In this document: in pieces, positions 1-5,185 of the stretch
Layout of the letters: every line of letters starts with the position of its first letter
Position numbering within the stretch: the stretch's first letter is position 1
NCBI GenBank assembly: GCA_945957305.1
Contig: CAMFLN010000316.1
Span: forward strand, 1-5,185
Direction: 5' to 3'
DNA: 5,185 nucleotides
Source of the DNA: an uncultured Planctomycetaceae bacterium
GTDB taxonomy: Bacteria; Planctomycetota; Planctomycetia; Pirellulales; JACPPG01
Notes under the pieces: generated by a model
Told to the model about the DNA's origin: nothing
Databases searched by the model: none
What the model saw: only the letters and a program-made list of their open reading frames with translations
Translations under genes and position numbers: made by a program

Positions 1-5
1 GTATC

Positions 6-10
6 AAGAG
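6..10 (+). promoter_or_regulatory. Ribosome binding site of the EF-G gene
   Basis: The purine stretch AAGAG lies 8 nt before the ATG at 19. It is only 2 nt before the alternative in-frame TTG at 13, which is too close for initiation, so it decides the start. It is a weak Shine-Dalgarno match. The promoter must lie upstream of the window. Confidence 0.5.
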
Positions 11-18
11 ATTTGACC

Positions 19-2103
19 ATGGACCTGGCCAAACTGCGCAACATCGGCATTTCCGCGCATATCGACTCGGGCAAGACCACGCTCAGCGAGCGCATCTTGT
101 TCTATGCGGGTCGCATTCACCGCATTCAAGAGGTGAAGGGCGAAGGCGGGGCCACCATGGACCATATGGACCTCGAGCGTGAACGCGGCATCACCATCAC
201 CAGCGCCGCCACCACGGTCGAATGGGAAGACCACCAGATCAACCTGATCGACACTCCGGGGCACGTCGACTTCACCGTCGAGGTGGAACGCAGCCTGCGC
301 GTGCTCGATGGGGCCATCCTTGTGCTGTGCGCCGTCGGCGGCGTGCAGTCGCAGTCGATGACCGTCGACCGCCAAATGAAGCGCTATCATGTCCCGCGCC
401 TGGCGTTCATCAACAAGATGGACCGCACCGGGGCCGACTATCGCCGCGTCGTCAAGCAGTTGCGCGACAAGCTGCACTGCGAAGCCGTGTTGATGCAGAT
501 TGCCATCGGCAAAGAAGACCAGTTCGAGGGCGTGGTCGACCTGATCACGATGAAGGCCATCTATTTTGACGGCAACAACGGCGAGAAGGTCCGCGTCGAA
601 GAAATCCCCGCCGCTTTGAAAGAAGAGGCGACGCACTCTCGCCAGGAAATGCTCGAAGCGCTGGCGATGTACAGCGACGAGATGATGGAGCTTTTGCTCG
701 CTGAGCAGGAAGTGCCGGAAGACCTGGTCTATCGCGTCGTCAAGGAAGCGGTCCAGGAGCAGGATGTTACCCCGGTGTTCATGGGCACAGCCTACAAGAA
801 CAAGGGCGTGCAGCCGTTGCTCGATGCAGTGGTGCGCTATCTTCCTTCGCCGCTGGATCGCAAAGTTTCAGCCAAAGCCTACGACAAGCCGGACGAGAAA
901 TTCCCGCTCGAACCCGATCCCGCCAAGCCGTTCGTCGGTATGGCGTTCAAGATCGTGGAGGATCCGTACGGCCAGTTGACGTTTACCCGCATTTACCAGG
1001 GCACGATCAACAAGGGGGATACGCACTACAACCAGCGTACTGGTCAGAAGCAGCGCTTCAGCCGCATCGTGCGGATGCATGCCGACAAGCGCGAGGAAAT
1101 CGACAGCGCCGGTGCAGGCGATATCGTGGCCATCATCGGCATCGACTGTGCGAGCGGCGATACCTACGCCTCGCAGTCGAAGTACTGCACGTTGGAAAGC
1201 ATGTTTGTGCCCGACCCGGTCATCAAGATGGCCATTATACCCAGCTCGCGCGAGGGGACCGATAAGCTGTCTAAAGCGCTGCAGCGCTTTACCAAGGAAG
1301 ATCCCACCTTCCGCGCCACCAGCGACGAGGAAACCGGCGATACGTTGATCGCGGGCATGGGCGAATTGCACCTGGAAATCTACGTCGAGCGCATGCGTCG
1401 CGAGTACAAGCTCGAGGTCGAAGTCGGTGCGCCCAAGGTCAGCTACCGCGAAGCGCCGACCAAGGAAGCCGAGTACGATTACAAGCACAAGAAGCAGACC
1501 GGCGGCTCGGGTCAGTATGCCCATATCAAGGGGCACTTCTATCCGTTGCCGGACGATGCCCCGGAGCCGTACGAGTTCGTGGACAAGGTCACCGGCGGAC
1601 GCATTCCGCGCGAGTACATCCCGAGCGTTGAAAAGGGCTTCCGCGATTCGTTCAGCAAGGGCCCCGTGGCCGGCTACCCGATCGTCGGGGTGCAGACCGT
1701 CTTGGAAGACGGTTCGTATCACGAAGTCGATAGCTCGGACATGGCGTTCCAGGTGTGCGCTCGCGGTTGCTTCCGCGAAACGTTTTTGAAGATGAAGCCG
1801 GTCCTGCTGGAACCGGTCATGAAGCTCGAAGTCGAAGTCCCGGTCAATTTCCAGGGATCAGTGACGGGCGAATTGACCAGCCGCCGCGGCATGATTGTCT
1901 CCAGCGAAGTGCAGGGGCCGATCGCCGTGATCGAGGCCGAGGTGCCGCTGTCCGAAACGTTCGGCTACTCAACTGACCTGCGCAGCATGACGCAGGGGCA
2001 GGGAACCTTCACGATGGAGTTCTCGCGCTACAAGCGCGTTCCGGCGAGCATCCAGGAAGAAATCCTGGCCGAGAAAAAGAAGCAACTCGTCGGTGCTAAA
2101 TAA
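19..2103 (+). CDS. fusA: Elongation factor G, mitochondrial/spd EF-G1-like type
   Basis: This is the ribosomal translocase, a cytoplasmic GTPase that moves tRNA and mRNA through the ribosome after peptide bond formation. The 694-residue product has the normal family length and all five domains. The GTPase domain (about 1-290) has the P-loop AHIDSGKT (13-20), switch I RERGITI (54-60), DTPGH (78-82), NKMD (132-135) and a G5 element GTA (256-258). Domain II begins near 300, domain III near 400 (GELHLE at 448-453), domain IV near 480 with its tip histidine H568 in SYHEVDSSDM, and domain V near 605 with FGYSTDLRS at 648-656. The Ser in the P-loop, the EVKGEGGATMDHMDLE stretch and VLCAVGGVQSQ resemble mitochondrial EF-G1 more than the canonical AHIDAGKT bacterial form. 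ATG at 19 is preferred over the in-frame TTG at 13, because AAGAG at 6-10 lies 8 nt before the ATG. No tuf gene follows; a terminator does. The identity is certain and the subtype is very likely. Confidence 0.97.
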   Translation: MDLAKLRNIGISAHIDSGKTTLSERILFYAGRIHRIQEVKGEGGATMDHMDLERERGITITSAATTVEWEDHQINLIDTPGHVDFTVEVERSLRVLDGAILVLCAVGGVQSQSMTVDRQMKRYHVPRLAFINKMDRTGADYRRVVKQLRDKLHCEAVLMQIAIGKEDQFEGVVDLITMKAIYFDGNNGEKVRVEEIPAALKEEATHSRQEMLEALAMYSDEMMELLLAEQEVPEDLVYRVVKEAVQEQDVTPVFMGTAYKNKGVQPLLDAVVRYLPSPLDRKVSAKAYDKPDEKFPLEPDPAKPFVGMAFKIVEDPYGQLTFTRIYQGTINKGDTHYNQRTGQKQRFSRIVRMHADKREEIDSAGAGDIVAIIGIDCASGDTYASQSKYCTLESMFVPDPVIKMAIIPSSREGTDKLSKALQRFTKEDPTFRATSDEETGDTLIAGMGELHLEIYVERMRREYKLEVEVGAPKVSYREAPTKEAEYDYKHKKQTGGSGQYAHIKGHFYPLPDDAPEPYEFVDKVTGGRIPREYIPSVEKGFRDSFSKGPVAGYPIVGVQTVLEDGSYHEVDSSDMAFQVCARGCFRETFLKMKPVLLEPVMKLEVEVPVNFQGSVTGELTSRRGMIVSSEVQGPIAVIEAEVPLSETFGYSTDLRSMTQGQGTFTMEFSRYKRVPASIQEEILAEKKKQLVGAK

Positions 2104-2107
2104 CAAC

Positions 2108-2124
2108 GCGTTTCGCAGAAACGC
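2108..2124 (+). other. Short hairpin directly after the EF-G stop codon
   Basis: GCGTTTC (2108-2114) and GAAACGC (2118-2124) form a perfect 7-bp stem around a GCA loop, starting 4 nt after the stop codon. No T-run follows, so it is not a terminator by itself. It stands 10 nt upstream of the intrinsic terminator and could protect the 3' end of the mRNA or help pausing. That role is inferred. Confidence 0.5.
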
Positions 2125-2134
2125 TCAACGATTT

Positions 2135-2163
2135 AACCGCCGGACTCGTCCGGCGGTTTTTTT
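2135..2163 (+). terminator. Rho-independent terminator of the EF-G gene
   Basis: AACCGCCGGA (2135-2144) pairs perfectly with TCCGGCGGTT (2149-2158) around a CTCG loop, giving a 10-bp GC-rich stem. Seven T residues (2157-2163) follow. It lies 31 nt after the EF-G stop codon and is a textbook intrinsic terminator on the plus strand. Read on the minus strand, the stem is followed by TTAAAT, a poorer U-tract, so it could also act weakly on transcripts from the convergent phosphatase gene. Confidence 0.93.
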
Positions 2164-2252
2164 GCGCCACCTGTACGAGTTCCGCTGTTTTCGCACGCCT
2201 GGTGCCATGGTGCACGCGCGGCGTGATTGAGCATTGCACGGGTTTAGCAGAA

Positions 2253-2277
2253 CATGCTCACGCTCGCGTGAGGCATG
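2253..2277 (-). terminator. Imperfect hairpin, possible phosphatase gene terminator
   Basis: CATG (2253-2256) plus CTCACG (2257-2262) pairs with CGTGAG (2267-2272) plus CATG (2274-2277), with a CTCG loop and one bulged G at 2273. It lies about 33 nt past the phosphatase stop on the minus strand. No good T-run follows in that direction, so termination here is only a possibility; it may instead be an unremarkable palindrome. The rest of the 2164-2309 interval shows no gene or other clear signal. Confidence 0.3.
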
Positions 2278-2309
2278 GCACTCGGGCACCCCTTGCAGCC
2301 CGCCTACGG

Positions 2310-3038
2310 TCACGTCGCCATCGTCGCCAGGCCCGCTTTCGCCAGCTGGCCGCGATGTGTCGCTTCGCCCGGCTCGCGTAACAGGCTCCAACGGCTAGCC
2401 TGCCACAGTTCGCCGCTGTGCACGTCAAGCGCCGTGAGCCAGCCGTGCCGCCAGCAGGCCGTATCAATGCACGTGGCAAAGCCGAGGTCGCAGATTTCCG
2501 AGTTTTCCTGCTCGGTATGCCCCACGATCACCCGCTTGCCTGAGATGTGCGGATGCATCTCCGCCGGATCGAACAGTGCCCACCGCAAATGATGCTCGGG
2601 CTGCTTGTCCATCGGCAGCTCCGGTACGTAATTGGCGTGCGTGAAGATGCAGTCTGCGGTCTCGTAATAGGCGAGGCAAGTCGCCAGCAGGTCCCAATGT
2701 CGCTGGGGAATGTCATCCAAGCTGCCGCCGAAGCGGTACGAATTCAGCGTGGCCACGCCGCCACAATTCTCCCAATACCGCAGGGCCGGCTCGCTGTCGC
2801 GCGCCGCCAGCAACATCTGCTCGTGATTCCCTTCGATCAGCACGACCTGCGTTCGCTGCTGCAAGGTCAGGATAAGGTCGAGCACCTGGCAGCTTTCACG
2901 CCCCTGGTCGATCAAGTCGCCAAGAAACACCAACCGGTCGTCAGGCGCCGGCGCGATCGCCTCGATCAATGTCTCCAATGCATGCACACAACCATGAACA
3001 TCGCCAATGGCAATCAAGCGACCTGGAGCCTCGGGCAT
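2310..3038 (-). CDS. PPP-family metallophosphoesterase (serine/threonine phosphatase-like)
   Basis: This is a 242-residue cytoplasmic calcineurin-like phosphoesterase related to the bacterial PrpA/lambda phosphatase and ApaH group. Such enzymes use two metal ions to hydrolyse phosphoproteins or dinucleoside polyphosphates; the substrate here is unknown. The sequence shows GDVHG (12-16; metal ligands D13, H15), GDLIDQG (40-46; D41), GNHE (70-73; N71 and catalytic H72), H134 in FTHAN and H174 in VGHT, so all expected metal ligands are present. R152 may be the second phosphate-binding arginine. The first one, in the usual GDxxDRG motif, is replaced by Q45 (codon CAG), and the usual following proline is R47. 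Length fits a single-domain PPP enzyme, with no signal peptide or membrane segment. The ATG at 3038 is the only sensible start: the frame is stopped near 3081 with no other start codon between. No clear Shine-Dalgarno sequence is visible. The gene lies 114 bp downstream of the isomerase-like gene on the same strand, so co-transcription is plausible. Confidence 0.9.
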   Translation of the reverse strand: MPEAPGRLIAIGDVHGCVHALETLIEAIAPAPDDRLVFLGDLIDQGRESCQVLDLILTLQQRTQVVLIEGNHEQMLLAARDSEPALRYWENCGGVATLNSYRFGGSLDDIPQRHWDLLATCLAYYETADCIFTHANYVPELPMDKQPEHHLRWALFDPAEMHPHISGKRVIVGHTEQENSEICDLGFATCIDTACWRHGWLTALDVHSGELWQASRWSLLREPGEATHRGQLAKAGLATMAT

Positions 3039-3152
3039 GGTGACGAAGCAGCGAGAAGTGCGAAATGAGAAGAAGTGCTTTTAACGATAAACCAAGCACC
3101 CGCACGCAACAAGCGTGTGATTTTGGCGGCAAGTGGGCCATCACCTGCGGTG
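3039..3152 (-). other. Spacer and leader between isomerase-like and phosphatase genes
   Basis: This 114-bp gap holds two weak hairpins in minus-strand RNA. The first is CACGC/GCGTG with a 5-nt loop (3103-3117). The second is GTGCTT/AAGCAC with a 13-nt loop (3075-3099), followed by the pyrimidine-rich but not T-rich stretch TTCTTCTCATTTC. Neither is a convincing terminator. I see no strong promoter, so the phosphatase is probably read from the isomerase promoter, perhaps with some attenuation. No coding potential is evident. Confidence 0.3.
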
Positions 3153-4043
3153 TCAAACCAGATGCTGCGCCTGCATCCAATTCGAGTAGGCCTGCGCGCA
3201 GTGGTCGAGATTTTCGAGCGTCCCGCCGCCGCGGATGGGTGAGCAGATTTCATACGCCGCCACGCCGTCGAACCCGCCGTCGCGCAGGCCTTGGAAGAAA
3301 CGCTGGTAATCGATAAACCCGGTGCCAAACGGGACCGCCCTGACCGCGTCGGGCGATAACGGTTCGTAATTTACCAGCTCGGGCCGATAGCGAAAGCGGG
3401 GAAAACGCACGTAGTCGGCATTCGTCGTCAGTACCGTGTGCGGGGCGGCCAGGCGAGCCGCTTCGTACAAGTCTTCGCCGCGCAGGGCGGGCGACCAGGC
3501 GTCGAACCCCAGCTTGCAATTCGGCCGATCAATGTCGAGCAATAGTTCCAGCAGCAGGGAAGTATGCACGGCCAGGTCGTGATGATTCTGGATTGCAATC
3601 GTGACGCCATGCCGCGCGGCGCGATCGCATGCTTCGCGCAGGTGCGTGACGGAACGCTCCCACAAAGTCGACCAGTTCTCGCCCGCTCGCTCGTACGACG
3701 TGAATACACGCACGATTCCCGCGCCGAGCGCCGCGGCTATGCGGGCCAGCGATTCGACATAGCTGATTTGCATTTCGGCCAGCGGCACTTCGGCGGCGAC
3801 CTGCGCACCGAAATCGGTATAGCCAGCGACGACCGCGCAGCTCACGCGCGAAGTGGCCAGGACGTCGCGCAACGCGGCCAGTTCTTCCCCGTCGGCATCC
3901 AATATCGACAGATGCGGACGTTTGCCCGCGATCATCACGGACTCGAACCCCAATTCCCCCGCCCGGCAGATAAGATCGTGCAGTCCCAGCCGCGCTTGCC
4001 CCCACAGGCCGGCATAGCTGATCGAAAACAGGCTCAGTTGCAT
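3153..4043 (-). CDS. Sugar phosphate isomerase/epimerase-like TIM-barrel protein
   Basis: This 296-residue protein of the xylose isomerase-like TIM-barrel family (AP endonuclease 2 fold) resembles hydroxypyruvate isomerase, inosose dehydratase and ketose 3-epimerases. Such enzymes isomerise or epimerise small sugars in the cytoplasm with a divalent metal; the substrate cannot be named. The N-terminal strand LSLFSISYAGLWG (3-15) leads into the barrel. Candidate active-site stretches are IAIQNHHD (149-156), LGFDAWSPALRGED (178-191) with D181 as a likely metal ligand, HTVLTTNADY (202-211), and VAAYEICSPIRGGG (261-274) with E265 as the likely last ligand. The first ligand position, usually Glu in the family, is Q152, and the usual His before the fourth segment is not clear. 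Length is typical and no signal peptide is seen. ATG at 4043 is supported by AGGAA (4059-4055), 11 nt upstream, a slightly long spacing. It is the first gene of a likely two-gene unit with the phosphatase and is divergent from the sulfatase. Confidence 0.85.
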   Translation of the reverse strand: MQLSLFSISYAGLWGQARLGLHDLICRAGELGFESVMIAGKRPHLSILDADGEELAALRDVLATSRVSCAVVAGYTDFGAQVAAEVPLAEMQISYVESLARIAAALGAGIVRVFTSYERAGENWSTLWERSVTHLREACDRAARHGVTIAIQNHHDLAVHTSLLLELLLDIDRPNCKLGFDAWSPALRGEDLYEAARLAAPHTVLTTNADYVRFPRFRYRPELVNYEPLSPDAVRAVPFGTGFIDYQRFFQGLRDGGFDGVAAYEICSPIRGGGTLENLDHCAQAYSNWMQAQHLV

Positions 4044-4084
4044 GGCAGCTCGATTTCCTGGCTGATAGTTGTTGGCCTCTCTAG

Positions 4085-4090
4085 ATTACA
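4085..4090 (-). promoter_or_regulatory. Candidate -10 box for the isomerase-like gene
   Basis: On the minus strand TGTAAT (4090-4085) matches five of six positions of TATAAT and lies about 42 nt before the ATG at 4043. No acceptable -35 box stands 16-18 nt upstream (the 17-nt position reads GGTCGT), and no TG extension is present. It is therefore a weak call that could depend on an activator or be chance. Confidence 0.22.
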
Positions 4091-4160
4091 GCGCCGCATT
4101 GATAGAAACGACCGCGGAAGTTCGTCACGGCGAACAAAACCACCGACGACGACACCAGCG

Positions 4161-4189
4161 TTGACCGCGCGATTTGGGCCGTTGATATT
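4161..4189 (+). promoter_or_regulatory. Candidate sigma-70-like promoter of the sulfatase gene
   Basis: TTGACC (4161-4166, five of six matches to TTGACA) and GATATT (4184-4189, four of six to TATAAT) are separated by exactly 17 nt. Transcription would start near 4196, giving a leader of roughly 30 nt before the ATG at 4227. It sits in the 183-bp divergent region shared with the isomerase-like gene. The match is decent for a GC-rich genome but is pattern recognition only. Confidence 0.45.
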
Positions 4190-4212
4190 GGCTACACAGG
4201 GTTCCATTCGCC

Positions 4213-4216
4213 GGAG
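4213..4216 (+). promoter_or_regulatory. Ribosome binding site of the sulfatase gene
   Basis: GGAG at 4213-4216 ends 10 nt before the ATG at 4227, within the range for a Shine-Dalgarno site though a little long. It supports that ATG over the in-frame GTG at 4263, which has no purine-rich stretch in front of it. The frame is open further upstream but offers only TTG codons (4161, 4182, 4188). Confidence 0.5.
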
Positions 4217-4226
4217 ATGTTCCAGA

Positions 4227-5185
4227 ATGCCTTTCGCGCCGCCACGTTTTCGATCGACCTCCGTGTCTTCGTATACGCAGCGCCGATCGACTCCCTCAGC
4301 CTGGTTGCTGTGCGTATCGTTGGGCATTGCCGGCGGTCTGGCTAACGCGGCTCTCGCCTGGGAAGACGCTGCTGCACGTGCCGGATTGACGAATCCCCCC
4401 AACATCATTTTCATCCTGGCCGACGACCTGGGCTACGGCGACCTGGGCTGCTATGGCCAAACGCAGATCAAGACGCCGCATCTCGATCGTCTGGCTGCCC
4501 AGGGGATGCGCTTCACGGACTGCTATGCCGGCAGCACCGTGTGTGCTCCGTCACGCTGCGCTTTGATGACCGGCCGGCACATGGGGCACGCTCGGATTCG
4601 CGGCAATGGGCAAGTGCCGCTTACTCCTGAAGACATCACCGTCGCCGAGGTATTGAAAAACCAAGGCTACGCGACCGGGATCTGCGGCAAGTGGGGATTG
4701 GGCGAGGCGGACACCACCGGCGTTCCGAATGCCCAAGGCTTCGACCAGTGGTTTGGTTATCTCAATCAGCATCACGCCCACAACTACTATCCCGACTTCC
4801 TGTGGCGCAACCGCGAGCAGGAAAGAATTCCCGGCAACGTGGTGGCGAACAATGTCGCCACCGAGCGGGTCGTGTACTCGCAAGACCTTTTCCTGCGCGA
4901 GGCCCTCGGCTTCCTCGACCGGCATCAGCGCGAGCGGTTTTTCCTGTACTTGCCGTTCACCAGCCCTCACGCGAACAACGAAGCCGGCAAACTGGGGATG
5001 GAAGTGCCCAGCGACGAGCCGTACAGCAACCAACCGTGGCCGCAGGCGCAGAAGAACCATGCGGCCATGATCACGCGCCTCGACCGCGAGATCGGCCGCA
5101 TCCTCGCTCGGCTGGACGAACTGCAGCTGGCCGATCGCACGATCGTGTTCTTTTCGAGCGACAACGGACCGCACAAGGAAGGGGG
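4227..5185 (+). CDS. Secreted arylsulfatase-like sulfatase, 3' end outside window
   Basis: This type I sulfatase hydrolyses sulfate esters, in this setting probably of sulfated polysaccharides outside the cytoplasm. The first 319 codons are present; the family usually runs to about 450-500, so roughly the last third is missing at the window edge. The N-terminus has a basic segment with R19-R20, a hydrophobic core WLLCVSLGIAGGLA (26-39) and a likely signal peptidase site after ANAALA (39-44). The catalytic domain begins at PNIIFILADDLGYGD (58-72), where D66 and D67 bind calcium. C106 in CAPSR (106-110) is the cysteine converted to formylglycine. K155 in GKWGLG, H248 in TSPH and D312-N313 in SSDNG complete the visible active site. 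Position 157, often His in arylsulfatases (GKWHLG), is Gly here. The segment QGFDQWFGYLNQHHAHNYYP places it in the arylsulfatase A-like group common in planctomycetes. C29 is not in a lipobox, so it is not a lipoprotein. The isomerase-like gene is divergent from it. Confidence 0.93.
   Translation, partial: MPFAPPRFRSTSVSSYTQRRSTPSAWLLCVSLGIAGGLANAALAWEDAAARAGLTNPPNIIFILADDLGYGDLGCYGQTQIKTPHLDRLAAQGMRFTDCYAGSTVCAPSRCALMTGRHMGHARIRGNGQVPLTPEDITVAEVLKNQGYATGICGKWGLGEADTTGVPNAQGFDQWFGYLNQHHAHNYYPDFLWRNREQERIPGNVVANNVATERVVYSQDLFLREALGFLDRHQRERFFLYLPFTSPHANNEAGKLGMEVPSDEPYSNQPWPQAQKNHAAMITRLDREIGRILARLDELQLADRTIVFFSSDNGPHKEG

Noticed and set aside
13..18. TTG at 13 as the EF-G start
   Set aside because: The purine stretch AAGAG at 6-10 is too close to it, while ATG at 19 has proper spacing and gives the usual EF-G N-terminus.
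4..636. Antisense open frame of 210 codons over the EF-G GTPase domain
   Set aside because: It is the mirror of conserved GTPase motifs; its composition (rich in His, Val and Ala) is typical of a shadow frame and no family is recognised.
868..1722. Long open frame (284 codons) antisense to the EF-G gene
   Set aside because: It lies wholly inside a highly conserved EF-G gene, has no recognisable domain, and is the expected result of GC-rich codon usage on the opposite strand.
2201..2239. GTGCA and TGCAC inverted repeat in the convergent gap
   Set aside because: The arms are only 5 bp with a 20-nt loop, which is expected by chance in this composition.
2547..3068. Plus-strand open frame of 173 codons over the phosphatase gene
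   Set aside because: The minus strand carries GDVHG, GNHE and VGHT motifs in order, so the plus frame is a shadow.
4099..4104. TTGATA as a second plus-strand -35 box
   Set aside because: The position 17 nt downstream reads TCGTCA, which does not resemble a -10 box.
4302..4313. Lipoprotein signal around C29 of the sulfatase
   Set aside because: The residues before Cys are WLL; a lipobox needs Gly, Ala or Ser directly before the Cys.
4034..4414. Minus-strand open frame of 126 codons across the divergent intergenic region
   Set aside because: It overlaps the start of both the isomerase-like gene and the sulfatase signal peptide, shows no known domain, and would cover the likely promoter region.
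4551..5174. Antisense open frame of 207 codons over the sulfatase
   Set aside because: The plus strand here encodes clear sulfatase motifs (CAPSR, GKWGLG, SSDNG); the opposite frame is a composition artefact.

Overview
The window looks like chromosomal DNA from a GC-rich bacterium, most likely a planctomycete (Pirellula/Rhodopirellula-like). This is inferred from three things: an elongation factor G of the spirochaete/planctomycete/delta-proteobacterial type that gave rise to mitochondrial EF-G1, a secreted sulfatase of a kind very abundant in planctomycetes, and a sugar-isomerase-like TIM-barrel protein with motifs I associate with planctomycetes. I could not run a database search, so the lineage call is family-level recognition.

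Layout: 19-2103 (+) is a complete EF-G gene, followed by a small hairpin (2108-2124) and a strong intrinsic terminator (2135-2163). The 206-bp gap between convergent stop codons (2104-2309) holds these and a further imperfect hairpin (2253-2277). Then come two minus-strand genes, probably co-transcribed: a xylose-isomerase-like TIM-barrel protein (4043 down to 3153) and, 114 bp downstream, a PPP-type metallophosphoesterase (3038 down to 2310). A 183-bp divergent intergenic region (4044-4226) carries a reasonable sigma-70-like promoter for the last gene, a secreted formylglycine-dependent sulfatase starting at 4227 (+) and cut by the window edge at residue 319.

How the genes work together: EF-G is housekeeping translation and appears transcriptionally closed off from the rest by its terminator. 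The isomerase-like enzyme and the sulfatase share a divergent control region. Together they could belong to breakdown of sulfated polysaccharides (sulfatase outside the cytoplasm, sugar isomerase/epimerase inside), but only proximity supports this. The phosphatase has no evident link to its neighbours. No RNA gene, CRISPR array, insertion sequence or phage remnant is visible, and I do not see a new multi-gene system. The points most worth a second look are the EF-G subtype and its isolation from a downstream tuf gene, and non-canonical active-site residues in each of the three enzymes.
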